Assembly: GCF_900232945.1 (NCBI RefSeq)
Contig: NZ_OCTU01000007.1
Location: 1 to 35,942 of the forward strand
DNA from: Urinicoccus timonensis
GTDB taxonomy: Bacteria; Bacillota; Clostridia; Tissierellales; Peptoniphilaceae
Length of the DNA stretch: 35,942 nt
Reading direction: 5' to 3'
The notes beneath the pieces are model-generated. The model made no database searches and had not been told where the DNA came from. It saw only the letters and a program-made list of their open reading frames with translations. Made by a program: the position numbers and the translations under genes. Each line of letters starts with the position of its first letter. Position 1 is the stretch's first letter. This document shows, piece by piece, positions 8,020-16,118 of this stretch.

Positions 8020-9108
8020 ATGAAATTAGGAATTGTGGGGTTACCCAACGTAGGAAAATCAACATTATTTAATGCTATTACCAAGGCTGGAGCCGAAGCT
8101 GCTAACTATCCCTTTGCAACCATTGAGCCCAATGTAGGTGTTGTCAATGTGCCAGATGAGCGGTTAAAAATCTTATCCAAAATCAGCCAGTCTGAGAGGG
8201 AAGTTCCTGTATCCATCAAATTTTTTGATATTGCAGGCCTAGTTCGAGGAGCAAGCCATGGGGAAGGTCTTGGAAACCAATTTTTAAACCATATTCGAGA
8301 AGTCGAAGCCATCGTCCATGTAGTTCGTTGCTTTGACAATGATCAAATTATTCACGTGGATGGATCTATTGATCCTATCCGAGATATTGAAACCATTAAC
8401 TTAGAATTGATGCTTTCAGACCTAGACCAATTAGAAAAAAGACAAGGCAAACTAGTTAAACAAGTCAAGGGAGACAAGGCTTTAAAACCCGAGCTAGATC
8501 TAGTTGAACGGCTCATTGGGGCCCTAGAAAAATCAGAGCCCTTACGAACCATGGAATTATCTGAAGAAGAAGAAAAAATGATTTCTTCTTTTAACCTACT
8601 GACCTTTAAGCCAGTTATTTATGTAGCCAATGTTTCAGAAGATGAATTAAGCCAAGACAGCCATCCCTATATCGACCAGGTTAAAGAATACGCCGAAAAG
8701 TTACATGATGAAGTAGTTCCCATTAGTGCTGAAATCGAAGCAGAAATTGCCACTTTAGATGACGATGAAAAACAACTCTTTTTAGAGGAGTTGGGAATTG
8801 AACAATCCGGTCTAGACCGCTTAATCAAGGCCTCTTATAAGCTTCTAGGCCTAATTAGCTTTTTAACTACCGGCCCCATGGAATCTAGGGCCTGGACCAT
8901 TACAGACGGAACCAAGGCCCCTCAAGCTGGTGGCAAAATCCACTCAGACATCGAGCGAGGCTTTATCAAGGCCGATGTCATTTCTTTTGATAATCTTGTT
9001 AAGGCAGGCTCCATGGCCAAGGCCCGGGAAGAAGGTTTAATCCGCCAAGAAGGAAAAGACTATGTAATGGAAGATGGCGATGTCGTCCTGTTTAAGTTCA
9101 ATGTGTAA
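8020..9108 (+). CDS. ychF: Ribosome-associated ATPase/GTPase YchF (Obg family)
   Basis: YchF (OLA1) is a conserved Obg-family P-loop NTPase that prefers ATP, binds ribosomes and is linked to translation and oxidative stress. The 362 residues are full length. Visible parts are G1 GLPNVGKST at 7-15, the switch region NYPFATIEPNVG near 30-41, G3 DIAGLVRGAS near 69-78, a coiled-coil insertion near 120-180, and the C-terminal TGS domain containing SRAWTI and GKIHSDIERGFIKADV. The ATG at 8020 follows AGGAGG by 5 bases. It stands alone between a promoter and a strong terminator. Confidence 0.97.
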   Translation: MKLGIVGLPNVGKSTLFNAITKAGAEAANYPFATIEPNVGVVNVPDERLKILSKISQSEREVPVSIKFFDIAGLVRGASHGEGLGNQFLNHIREVEAIVHVVRCFDNDQIIHVDGSIDPIRDIETINLELMLSDLDQLEKRQGKLVKQVKGDKALKPELDLVERLIGALEKSEPLRTMELSEEEEKMISSFNLLTFKPVIYVANVSEDELSQDSHPYIDQVKEYAEKLHDEVVPISAEIEAEIATLDDDEKQLFLEELGIEQSGLDRLIKASYKLLGLISFLTTGPMESRAWTITDGTKAPQAGGKIHSDIERGFIKADVISFDNLVKAGSMAKAREEGLIRQEGKDYVMEDGDVVLFKFNV

Positions 9109-9121
9109 ATAAATCTTTATC

Positions 9122-9158
9122 AAAAAAGGAGTGAGAATTTCATCTCACTCCTTTTTTC
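9122..9158 (+). terminator. Intrinsic terminator of ychF, possibly bidirectional
   Basis: The stem GGAGTGAGA (9128-9136) pairs with TCTCACTCC (9143-9151) around a 6-base loop. It is flanked by six A on the left and six T on the right, so it could also act for minus-strand transcripts. Confidence 0.88.
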
Positions 9159-9291
9159 TTCCAAAATTTATTCTCCCTTGTCAATAATCTCACTTTATCG
9201 GTGATTTTCATCTTAAAAAGGATTTTATTACTCGTCCAAATCTATTTTAAATCATCTCTTCCCATTATTTTATCTTTGGGCAAATTATTTA

Positions 9292-9753
9292 TTATAGATA
9301 TTTACAAAAGAAATTTATTTTTTGTTTTGCATATTTCTCTCTATTATAAAAATCAATCGCTCTGGGGTTGGTTTCTTCTGCTAAGAGTTGAAAACGCCGA
9401 TAACCTTCTGCCTTCATTTTTTCTTCCAAGTCATAAAGAGCTTTTTTACCATAACCTTTTTCTCTAAATTCTTCAAGAATGAAAAAATCGTCAATAAATA
9501 ACACCTTCCCATGAGCCCATATACTTGTAAAATAAGCTGCATTGATGAATCCAATAGCTTTTTCTCCCTCTTCTATAAGAAATAAACGATTTGGAGAAGC
9601 TGGGTCTTGGATAATTTCTTCAAAAATTTTCCTAGGATCTCCTTTTTCTAAAGGATTTTCCCAAACATTTTCATCTTTGTATTCGTACTCCATGAACTTT
9701 AAATTTAATTCATACCATTTTTCCTTGTCTGATAAAAGGCATCTTCTGATCAT
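9292..9753 (-). CDS. GNAT-family N-acetyltransferase
   Basis: This 153-residue protein has the GNAT acetyl-CoA fold: an N-terminal strand MIRRCLLSDK, motif A in VLFIDDFFILEEFREKGYGKKAL (the R/Q-x-x-G-x-G/A loop as REKGYG), and motif B in NPRAIDFYNREKY. The acceptor substrate is unknown; similar proteins acetylate amines or antibiotics, but nothing here identifies one. The ATG at 9753 sits 7 bases after GGAGG; another ATG 7 bases upstream is out of frame. It lies 27 bases after asnA and probably shares its transcript. About 130 bases of AT-rich sequence beyond its stop hold nothing recognisable. Confidence 0.85.
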   Translation of the reverse strand: MIRRCLLSDKEKWYELNLKFMEYEYKDENVWENPLEKGDPRKIFEEIIQDPASPNRLFLIEEGEKAIGFINAAYFTSIWAHGKVLFIDDFFILEEFREKGYGKKALYDLEEKMKAEGYRRFQLLAEETNPRAIDFYNREKYAKQKINFFCKYL

Positions 9754-9780
9754 TTTTCATCCTCCTAAAAAACGCAATCC

Positions 9781-10779
9781 TTATAATACTTGTATCCCTC
9801 TCATCCTGGCTTCTTCTAAAAATTCATCCGTCCAGACAGAAGCTTGAACTTCAGCAATATGTTTTCTTTCCAAGAAGAACATACATAGTCTAGATTGACC
9901 AATACCTCCTCCTACAGTGTAGGGAAGTTCATAGTTTAATAGGGCCTTATGGTAGGCTTGTCCCAAACGATCACAAGTCCCCGAAAGTTCAGATTGAATC
10001 TTAAGCCGATTCTCATCCACCCGGATTCCCATGGAAGAAAGCTCCAAGACATTTTGAGTCGTAGGGTTCCAGACCAGGATATCTCCATTTAAGGTCCAGT
10101 CATCATAGTCCGGGCTTCGAGAGTCATGGGGTTGTCCACTTTTCAGGTTTCCTCCAATTCCTTGAAGGAAGACGGCTTTCTTTTCTTTACAGATGGTATA
10201 TTCTCTCTCTTTTGGACTCTTATCTGGATAGCGTTCCAAGAGTTCTTCTGCCGTGATAAAATAGATACTCTTAGGTAATTTAGGGCTGAGGCAATAGGGA
10301 TAGATGGTGTTGATAAAGCTTTCTGTCCTTAAAAATACAGAATAAATTTCTTTGACAATATAATGGAGGTAGGATTCTGTCCTATCTTCCTTTTTTATGA
10401 TTTTTTCCCAATCCCATTGGTCCACATAGACAGAATGGATTTCATCAAACTCTTCATCAGGGCGGATGGCATTCATGTCGGTATAGATTCCTTCATAATC
10501 CTTAAAACCATATTTTTTTAAGGCATGTCTTTTCCACTTAGCCAAAGATTGAACAATTTCAACATTCATGTCATATTTGCGGATTTTAAAATCCACCGCC
10601 TTTTCCTTGCCCGATAAGTTATCATTTAAGCCTGTTTCTGGTCGAACAAATAAGGGAGCACTAACCCTAGTTAAATTTAGAGTGTTGGCCAAGTCTCTTT
10701 GAAAAAAGTCTTTTAAGGACTTAATGGCTATTTGTGTCTCTCGTATATCTAAAAATTTACAATCTGAATTGTTTCGCAT
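9781..10779 (-). CDS. asnA: Aspartate-ammonia ligase (asparagine synthetase A)
   Basis: AsnA makes asparagine from aspartate, ammonia and ATP through an adenylate. It resembles class II aminoacyl-tRNA synthetases. I start it at the ATG at 10779 (332 residues, near the family norm of about 330), because AAAGGAG lies 4-5 bases upstream; an upstream ATG at 10815 would add 12 residues that include a terminator-like hairpin. Recognisable stretches are FVRPETGLNDNLSG, DMNAIRPDEE, VYVDQWDWEK, QGIGGNLKSGQPHDSRSPDY and VGGGIGQSRLCMFFL (motif 3). The neighbours give no regulator, and no T-box is present. Confidence 0.95.
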   Translation of the reverse strand: MRNNSDCKFLDIRETQIAIKSLKDFFQRDLANTLNLTRVSAPLFVRPETGLNDNLSGKEKAVDFKIRKYDMNVEIVQSLAKWKRHALKKYGFKDYEGIYTDMNAIRPDEEFDEIHSVYVDQWDWEKIIKKEDRTESYLHYIVKEIYSVFLRTESFINTIYPYCLSPKLPKSIYFITAEELLERYPDKSPKEREYTICKEKKAVFLQGIGGNLKSGQPHDSRSPDYDDWTLNGDILVWNPTTQNVLELSSMGIRVDENRLKIQSELSGTCDRLGQAYHKALLNYELPYTVGGGIGQSRLCMFFLERKHIAEVQASVWTDEFLEEARMRGIQVL

Positions 10780-10798
10780 CTTTTCTCCTTTATAATTA

Positions 10799-10832
10799 GA
10801 AAAAGCTCCCATCATAAGCTTATGATGGAGCT
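10799..10832 (-). terminator. Terminator-like hairpin at the junction of the PLC-like gene and asnA
   Basis: The arm AGCTCCCATCATAA (10804-10817) pairs with TTATGATGGAGCT (10820-10832) apart from one bulged base. It is followed on minus by TTTTTC. It overlaps the upstream stop codon and lies 20 bases before the asnA start, so asnA would be read through it unless it has its own promoter. Confidence 0.5.
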
Positions 10833-11456
10833 CTTCTTTTGTTGAAATATTGCTTCATAAACTGGATCTTCACAGGTTAAAATTCCATCCAGAACTCTTT
10901 GGTTTAAGGCTAGGGCAAAATCCAAGTCTGTTCCATAATCTTCAGGTTGTCTCTCATAGGCTTTAACAGCCTCCAAGATATATTCCTTAACCTGTTGAAC
11001 CATCTTACTATATCTTTGTGTTTCCAAGTCCATAGACTCCAATCGAACTTGTTTAAATTCATGACTTTCTAGGTAGCTATTTAAATTTTTTTCATAGCTT
11101 AAATGAATTTGTCCATTTTTTCGGCTGGAGCAGCGAATTCTTTTAGCATGTGGATAGCAGGTATAGTCTGCTAGATAATGGGTTACAACTCCCAGTTTCT
11201 TACTAAAATATTTATTTAAAAAATTATCTTGAGATGATAAGTTACTCTTTTGAGATAAAAAGATTAAATCAACAATTTCCTTAGCGATATAATCAACGGA
11301 TTCTTCCTTATAGTGAGGAATAAATTTATAAAACGGTATAATGTCCGGTGCGATACTATTCCATAGAAGCTTGTCTTGAGACAAGTCAATTTCATAGTGG
11401 GTCACAGCATGGTCATAAACCCGTTTTGCAATTGCCTTATGGCAGTCAAAGTAGAT
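10812..11456 (-). CDS. Zinc-dependent phospholipase C-family protein, start codon uncertain
   Basis: The protein has the all-helical zinc-dependent phospholipase C/S1-P1 type pattern: WNSIAPDIIPFYKFIPHY, then VVTHYLADYTCYPH, with spaced His and Asp ligands. The first ordinary in-frame start is GTG at 11405 (197 residues), but the same frame remains open upstream and encodes the family-like FDCHKAIAKRVYDHA. No ATG, GTG or TTG exists in that extension. The options are ATC at 11456, 8 bases after GGGGG, or the ATG at 11464, which is one base out of frame next to a TTTT run and suggests a one-base deletion. The range given uses ATC. Substrate and activity are unknown; no signal peptide is seen, so a cytoplasmic role is likely. 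Confidence 0.7.
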   Translation of the reverse strand: MYFDCHKAIAKRVYDHAVTHYEIDLSQDKLLWNSIAPDIIPFYKFIPHYKEESVDYIAKEIVDLIFLSQKSNLSSQDNFLNKYFSKKLGVVTHYLADYTCYPHAKRIRCSSRKNGQIHLSYEKNLNSYLESHEFKQVRLESMDLETQRYSKMVQQVKEYILEAVKAYERQPEDYGTDLDFALALNQRVLDGILTCEDPVYEAIFQQKKSSIISL

Positions 11457-11494
11457 AAAACCATCCCCCTTTTACTTTTTCAATACACTCTTCT

Positions 11495-11522
11495 ATTATA
11501 CCACTTTTTCTGTATAGGTCAA
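11495..11522 (-). promoter_or_regulatory. Sigma-A promoter for the PLC-like gene and asnA
   Basis: TTGACC (11522-11517) and TATAAT (11500-11495) are 16 bases apart on minus. Transcription would start near 11488, leaving only about 20 bases before the GGGGG ribosome-binding run at 11469-11465. Confidence 0.75.
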
Positions 11523-11555
11523 TCTTTCTTGCCTGGTCCTTTTCTCAAGATCGCT

Positions 11556-13202
11556 TTATTTATCCAAATGAATAGCTTGGTCCAAGACAGTCCATACGTC
11601 TGGAGTCTCTAGCCCCTTACGCCAGGAGGCCAATCCTCTTAGGCCATACTTGGGTACTAAGCCTGCCTTGTATTTTAAAGAATCACTATTTTCCAACCAT
11701 ATTTTTTCTGTATCTGTGTCTAAGACATATTGTTTAATGACATCATCCCACTTGGCCTTTTGCCCTTGGTTAGCCAAGTAGCTTCCAGCTTGACCCATGG
11801 TAATATTTTTACTAGTCCATTTCCCATTGTTTTGGGTCCAGAGCCTGGTGTAAAGGGGGACTCCTAAAATAATTTTTTCCTTGGGTACAGACCGAAAGAG
11901 GGTGTTTAGATGAGATTCTACCCACTTGTATTCTGCCACACTTCCAGGTTTCTCACTGGATGACCAGTATTGGTCATAGGCCATTAAAACAATATAGTCT
12001 GCCGCTTTGGCTAATTTTTCCCGATTATATACTTCTTTATTTGGGTCCCGAGACAATTGGGGGGTGACATCCACACTGACCTTGATGTCTTCTTGATAAC
12101 ATAGAGCCTTGAGCTCTTGAACAAATTGGGTAATGTAAGGCCCATCTTCCAAATTGACATGTTCAAAGTCTACATTAACCCCCTTCATGTGATAGATCCT
12201 AAGGAGGCTCATGAGTTGGTCTAAAACCTTATCTCTCTTGGCTGTAGAGGAGAGGCTTGCATGGGTAATTTCAGGATCGAAGCTATTGTCGATATAGCCC
12301 CAAACATCTATGCCCAGACCTCTATACTTGTTGACATAGGCAACATTTCCCCGGTCATAGACTGTCCCTTCCTTGTCCTGGATAGAAAACCAAGTTGGGA
12401 CAATAATATCCACTCCAGGAATTTTTTGGATGGCATTGATGCGCTCTTGGTTTTCTTTCCCATAAATATAGTCCCATGTTAAATGAAGAGGCTCTTGAAC
12501 TTGAGCCTCTTCATTTTTTGCAAATGGTCCTTTAAATTTATTTTCTCTAAAATCAACCTTACAATTTGACTTTAAGAGGTAACCTCCATAGCCATTTTCA
12601 AGGCGAACACGGTAAAAATCTCCTTCTTCACCATAAAAGATGATTTTTTCATCCCCTTGAATTCTTGTAATATAGGGGGATGAAGAACTTGCTTTTTCTC
12701 TCAACAAGGTCCCCTTAAGGGCGCTACCTACTGCATGGTCCACATTGGTAAAGTCTAAGTTTAACTTGTTGGATTCTTTATGGTAGCGAAACTCTACAGG
12801 ATAATCATGGATAAAGGCTTCTGTAGGAATTAAGATTGTGTCATCCTTTTGAATAACAGGGTCTCTCAATTCCATCGTCTTACCATTTAAAGTAAAGGTG
12901 TCTTCATCTATCTTCAGGCGTTTTAACCCCTGTTTATTTGTAAAACTAACGATACCTTCATTTTTATCATAGTAGACTGTTTCATCTAAATTCTTTTGAA
13001 TATAGTCAAGGCTCAAGTAATATTGACCATCAATTAAGGCAAAATCTTTGCTGTCTTGACTTGTCCCATCACTGATAAAGGCCAGACCATCTGCTTGACT
13101 GGACACTTCTCCAGAACCCCGGTTTAAAAAACGGAAGGCTAGGTATCCTCCTGCCCCAAATAATATAATAAGTATTAATAATATGCTAAGTACTTTTTTC
13201 AT
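11556..13202 (-). CDS. Membrane-anchored GH18-family glycosidase-like protein with copper-amine-oxidase-N and SH3 domains
   Basis: I start this at the ATG at 13202 (548 residues), preceded by AAAGGA; an upstream in-frame extension would cover the promoter. Residues 5-23 form a signal anchor. Residues 50-150 resemble a copper amine oxidase N-like domain (LIDGQYYLSLDYI, DTILIPTEAF). Residues 160-218 look like a bacterial SH3 domain (GTLLREKASSSSPYI, GYGGYLL). Residues 235-548 are a glycoside hydrolase 18 barrel of the YaaH/SleL kind with NVDFEHVN (343-350), where E347 would be the catalytic acid, and YIVLMAYDQYW. The first Asp of the usual D-x-D-x-E is Asn343. A role in peptidoglycan or glycan binding or cleavage outside the membrane is inferred. 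Confidence 0.85.
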   Translation of the reverse strand: MKKVLSILLILIILFGAGGYLAFRFLNRGSGEVSSQADGLAFISDGTSQDSKDFALIDGQYYLSLDYIQKNLDETVYYDKNEGIVSFTNKQGLKRLKIDEDTFTLNGKTMELRDPVIQKDDTILIPTEAFIHDYPVEFRYHKESNKLNLDFTNVDHAVGSALKGTLLREKASSSSPYITRIQGDEKIIFYGEEGDFYRVRLENGYGGYLLKSNCKVDFRENKFKGPFAKNEEAQVQEPLHLTWDYIYGKENQERINAIQKIPGVDIIVPTWFSIQDKEGTVYDRGNVAYVNKYRGLGIDVWGYIDNSFDPEITHASLSSTAKRDKVLDQLMSLLRIYHMKGVNVDFEHVNLEDGPYITQFVQELKALCYQEDIKVSVDVTPQLSRDPNKEVYNREKLAKAADYIVLMAYDQYWSSSEKPGSVAEYKWVESHLNTLFRSVPKEKIILGVPLYTRLWTQNNGKWTSKNITMGQAGSYLANQGQKAKWDDVIKQYVLDTDTEKIWLENSDSLKYKAGLVPKYGLRGLASWRKGLETPDVWTVLDQAIHLDK

Positions 13203-13216
13203 AGGTATCCTTTCCG

Positions 13217-13274
13217 CATGCCCATTAACGGCATGAACAGGTCTATTATAATATAGAAAGTGGGATTTTGTCCA
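13217..13274 (-). promoter_or_regulatory. Promoter and small leader hairpin of the GH18 gene
   Basis: TGGACA (13274-13269) and TATAAT (13250-13245) are 18 bases apart on minus. The leader carries a 6-base stem CATGCC/GGCATG (13217-13222 with 13230-13235) just before the ribosome-binding site. The promoter is likely; any role for the stem is unproven. Confidence 0.6.
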
Positions 13275-13306
13275 GTTTCCTATTAAAAAACCTATTTTAT
13301 CCATAT

Positions 13307-13351
13307 TAAATCAAAAAGATGGAATCCATTGATTCCACCCTTTTGATTTAT
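13307..13351 (-). terminator. Intrinsic terminator of the metal-efflux operon
   Basis: The core stem GGAATC/GATTCC (13321-13326 with 13331-13336) extends outward with AAATCAAAA against TTTTGATTT. On minus the core is followed by ATCTTTTTG. It lies directly after the P-type ATPase stop. Confidence 0.75.
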
Positions 13352-15259
13352 TTATATATATTTACTTGGATCTTCTGATTTTTCAAACATACAGCGTATG
13401 GCATTTAAAACAGCTAAGACAGTAACTCCCACATCGGCAAAAATAGCTGCCCACATGGAGGCATAACCTAAGGCTCCCAAAATTAAAACAAAGACCTTTA
13501 TGCCTATAGAAGCATAGGTGTTTTGTTTGACAATCCTCAAGCACTTTTTGGAGATTTTAATGGCTAGGGCAATTTTAAAGGGATCATCATCCATTAAAAT
13601 GACATCTGCCGCTTCAATGGCTGCATCAGACCCCATGGCACCCATGGCAATCCCCACATCTGCCCTTGTGAGAACAGGAGCATCATTGATGCCATCTCCT
13701 ACAAAAGCCAAGCGTTCCTTAGTTCCCTTTAAGGCCTGCAATTCTTCTTCCAGTTTAGCTACCTTGTCTTGAGGAAGCAGCTGGCTATAATAACCATCAA
13801 CAGATAGTTTTTCTGCCACATCTTTGGCCACTTCTTCATTGTCTCCTGTTAAAATCAGGGTCTTCTTAATTCCTTCTGCCTTTAAGGCCTTAATGGCTGC
13901 TTTAGCATTTTTCTTAATGGTATCTGCAATGACAATATGCCCTTGGTAGTGGCCATCTCTAGCAATATGGAGAATAGTTCCTACGTGGTCACAAGCCTTC
14001 CAAGGAATGGAAAAGTGGTCCATGAGTTTTGTATTTCCTACATAGGCCAAATGGCCGTTGACCTTGGCTGTAATACCATGACCTGCCATTTCATTAATGT
14101 CCTCTACCTGGCAGTCGTCATCTTCATTAGGATAGGCCTTTCTTACAGAATCTGCAATTGGATGAGTGGAATAACGCTCTACATGAGCTGCTAGGTGGAG
14201 GAGGTCTTCTTCCTTAAGCTCTTGGGGATGGATAGCTGTAACAGTAAAGCTTCCCTTGGTCAAGGTTCCTGTCTTGTCAAAGACAATCTCAGAAACTTCA
14301 GACAATGTTTCTAAATAATTCGACCCCTTAATCAAAATCCCCTTCTTACTAGCCCCGCCAATCCCCGCAAAGAAAGAAAGGGGGATGGAAATAACCAAGG
14401 CACAAGGGCAAGAGATGATTAAAAAGGTCAAGGCTCGATAAATCCAATCATCCCAATGAGAAGGATTCCCGCTGACTTTTAAAATAATTGGTGGAATAAT
14501 GGCTAGAATTAAAGCCGCCACCACCACTACTGGTGTATAAATTCGGGCAAACTTACTAATGAAGTTTTCCGACTTGGACTTTCGTGAACTGGCATCCTCT
14601 ATTAGCTCCATCACTTTAGAGGCTGTTGACTCACCAAATTCTTTTGTCGTCTTGACCCTCAAAAGTCCGTTTAAATTAATGGCTCCAGAAAACACCTGAC
14701 TTCCCACTCCTACATCTTGGGGTAGGGATTCTCCTGTTAAGGCTGCCGTATCCAAGCTAGACTTTCCCTCCAGGACCTGACCATCAATGGGAATCTTTTC
14801 TCCCGGCTTAATGTAAATTTCAGTCCCTACTTGGACTTCTTCTGGGTCTACTTGAATTAAGTCTCCTTGGTCATTTTTTATATTGGCATAGTCCGGAGCA
14901 ATATCCATCAGCTGGCTAATGGACTTTCGACTCCTTCCCACAGCATAGGATTGAAAAAATTCTCCCAGCTGGTACAGTAGCATAACTGCGATAGCCTCTA
15001 CATAATCTCCACTTTTGGAATATAAGGCCAAGGCAATGGCTCCTAGGGTAGCTATAGACATTAGGAGGGATTCGTCAAAAGGTTGTTTGTTTTTAAGACC
15101 ATAAAAGGCCTTAATTAAAATATCATAACCCACAATTAAATAAGGAATTAAGTAGAGGGCAAACCTCAACCATCCTTGGACAGGTAGAAAATGTAAAAAA
15201 ATAATTAAAATTAGGGATATGAGAATTCTTGCCAGGTTCTTTTTTTGTTTTTTATTCAT
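13352..15259 (-). CDS. cadA: Heavy-metal-translocating P1B-type ATPase (Zn/Cd/Pb type)
   Basis: This 635-residue efflux pump lacks the N-terminal metal-binding domain. The actuator loop has TGES at 175-178, the transport site CPC is at 284-286 in [16 protein letters not shown], the phosphorylated Asp is D328 in [11 protein letters not shown] is in STHPIADS, and [11 protein letters not shown] is the hinge motif. The C-terminal helix carries [15 protein letters not shown]. The CPC context and this last helix match the zinc/cadmium/lead (CadA/ZntA) group rather than the copper group. It lies 45 bases after a free-standing HMA protein, with an ArsR-type gene divergent, so metal-induced efflux is the clear reading. 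The exact metal is not shown. Confidence 0.92.
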   Translation of the reverse strand: MNKKQKKNLARILISLILIIFLHFLPVQGWLRFALYLIPYLIVGYDILIKAFYGLKNKQPFDESLLMSIATLGAIALALYSKSGDYVEAIAVMLLYQLGEFFQSYAVGRSRKSISQLMDIAPDYANIKNDQGDLIQVDPEEVQVGTEIYIKPGEKIPIDGQVLEGKSSLDTAALTGESLPQDVGVGSQVFSGAINLNGLLRVKTTKEFGESTASKVMELIEDASSRKSKSENFISKFARIYTPVVVVAALILAIIPPIILKVSGNPSHWDDWIYRALTFLIISCPCALVISIPLSFFAGIGGASKKGILIKGSNYLETLSEVSEIVFDKTGTLTKGSFTVTAIHPQELKEEDLLHLAAHVERYSTHPIADSVRKAYPNEDDDCQVEDINEMAGHGITAKVNGHLAYVGNTKLMDHFSIPWKACDHVGTILHIARDGHYQGHIVIADTIKKNAKAAIKALKAEGIKKTLILTGDNEEVAKDVAEKLSVDGYYSQLLPQDKVAKLEEELQALKGTKERLAFVGDGINDAPVLTRADVGIAMGAMGSDAAIEAADVILMDDDPFKIALAIKISKKCLRIVKQNTYASIGIKVFVLILGALGYASMWAAIFADVGVTVLAVLNAIRCMFEKSEDPSKYI

Positions 15260-15304
15260 TTCTTCTCCTCACTCCTATGGATCAATCCATAAAATAGTCT
15301 GAGA

Positions 15305-15523
15305 CTAAAAATAAATTTCGCAGTCTCTCTCTATTTTTTTACAGCTTTTTAAGACTTCTTCCATGACTTGGTCTGGATCAGCCCCTTCTTCAAAGTCCAC
15401 CTTTAGCTTTAAGGCCATGAAATTAATGCTGGCATCTTTCACTCCTGGAACTTTCTTACTTGCTTCTTCCATCTTGTCTGCACAAGCTGCGCAATCTACT
15501 TCAATTTTATAAGTTTTTTTCAT
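15305..15523 (-). CDS. Free-standing heavy-metal-associated (HMA) domain protein
   Basis: This 72-residue ferredoxin-like metal-binding domain has the CxxC motif DCAACADKM (C11, C14) and the usual beta-alpha-beta pattern (KVPGVKDASINFMALKLKV, then DPDQVMEEVLKSC). The start is the ATG at 15523, 6 bases after AAGGAG. It probably supplies or senses metal for the adjacent P-type ATPase, which lacks its own N-terminal HMA domain. It is the first gene of the efflux operon, 45 bases upstream of the pump. Copper-chaperone annotation would be the default, but the context points to Zn/Cd. Confidence 0.88.
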   Translation of the reverse strand: MKKTYKIEVDCAACADKMEEASKKVPGVKDASINFMALKLKVDFEEGADPDQVMEEVLKSCKKIERDCEIYF

Positions 15524-15552
15524 AATTAGCTCCTTCAATAGATAATTTACAA

Positions 15553-15568
15553 TTAAACATATGCTTAA
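15553..15568 (-). promoter_or_regulatory. Candidate metalloregulator operator in the efflux-operon leader
   Basis: TTAAACATATGCTTAA is a 16-base near-perfect palindrome (one mismatched pair). It sits about 8-23 bases past the predicted start point of the efflux operon. This is a plausible site for the divergent ArsR-type repressor. Confidence 0.45.
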
Positions 15569-15582
15569 CTGTTCTTATTTAT

Positions 15583-15611
15583 AGGATATCTTAAAAGAAG
15601 ACCTTCGTCAA
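15583..15611 (-). promoter_or_regulatory. Promoter of the HMA-cadA operon
   Basis: TTGACG (15611-15606) and TATCCT (15588-15583) are spaced by 17 bases on minus. The -35 is good and the -10 is imperfect, as expected for a regulated promoter. Confidence 0.6.
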
Positions 15612-15627
15612 GGCCCCAATTTAATTT

Positions 15628-15672
15628 TTTACAATTTTTTTCCTTTTCTGGTATACTTAAACTAAATTAAGT
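15628..15672 (+). promoter_or_regulatory. Promoter of the arsR-type gene with overlapping inverted repeat
   Basis: TTTACA (15628-15633) and an extended -10 TGGTATACT (TATACT at 15652-15657) are 18 bases apart. A perfect inverted repeat ACTTAA-N6-TTAAGT (15655-15672) overlaps the -10 end and the start point, an expected position for autorepression. Confidence 0.5.
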
Positions 15673-15693
15673 CAAAGCCAAAAGGAGAAAAAA

Positions 15694-16032
15694 ATGAATG
15701 TTAAAAAGCCTCACTGTCATCCCAATAGTCCCTGCCTTGAAAGTCTTCCCTTTGATGAAGAAACCGCTGACCAATTAGCCGGTATTTTCAAACAAGTCGG
15801 AGACCCTACACGGTTGAAAATCTTTTGGCTCCTTTGTCATCAAGAGGAGTGTGTAACGAATATTGCCTACCTACTGGACATGTCTTCTCCAGCCATCAGC
15901 CACCATCTTAGGAGTTTAAAGTTAGCCGACCTGATTGAATCTGAGCGCAAGGGAAAAGAAATGTTTTACCGGGCTAGGTCTAACAAACCTGCAAAATTGT
16001 TAAAAAAAATATTGTCCCAAGTCTTTAACTAA
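15694..16032 (+). CDS. ArsR/SmtB-family metal-responsive repressor (CadC-like)
   Basis: This 112-residue winged-helix regulator has the core VGDPTRLKIFWLL (35-47), recognition helix SSPAISHHLRSLKLADLIESE (64-84) and wing RKGKEMFYRA. Cysteines lie in the N-terminal arm (C8, C14) and at C48 and C53. EECVTNI matches the ELCVCDL alpha3N metal site of CadC with one Cys replaced by Thr, so an alpha3N-type sensor of Cd/Pb/Zn is the likely class. The C-terminal alpha5 histidine site is not evident. It diverges from the HMA-cadA operon across 170 bases that hold two palindromes. Released DNA on metal binding is the family mechanism. Confidence 0.88.
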   Translation: MNVKKPHCHPNSPCLESLPFDEETADQLAGIFKQVGDPTRLKIFWLLCHQEECVTNIAYLLDMSSPAISHHLRSLKLADLIESERKGKEMFYRARSNKPAKLLKKILSQVFN

Positions 16033-16057
16033 TTAAAATTTCCTTCTTTATTATTAT

Positions 16058-16103
16058 AAAAATAGCCTCCAAAAGCAGAATCTAGCTCTCGGAGGCTATT
16101 TTT
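16058..16103. terminator. Bidirectional terminator between the ArsR-type gene and the acidic protein gene
   Basis: A perfect 13-base stem AAAAATAGCCTCC (16058-16070) pairs with GGAGGCTATTTTT (16091-16103) around a 20-base loop. The A/T ends give a U-run in either direction, and the flanking genes converge on it. Confidence 0.88.
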
Positions 16104-16118
16104 ATAGGTTTATTTTAT

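Noticed and set aside
9201..9467. Plus-strand 88-residue open frame beginning in the AT-rich gap after ychF
   Set aside because: It overlaps the acetyltransferase gene on the other strand, is rich in Phe/Leu/Ile from AT-rich codons, and has no ribosome-binding site.
15277..15307. Two tiny stems (ATGGAT/ATCCAT and TAGTC/GACTA) between the HMA gene and cadA
   Set aside because: They are too short and lack a U-run, so neither a terminator nor a processing site can be supported.
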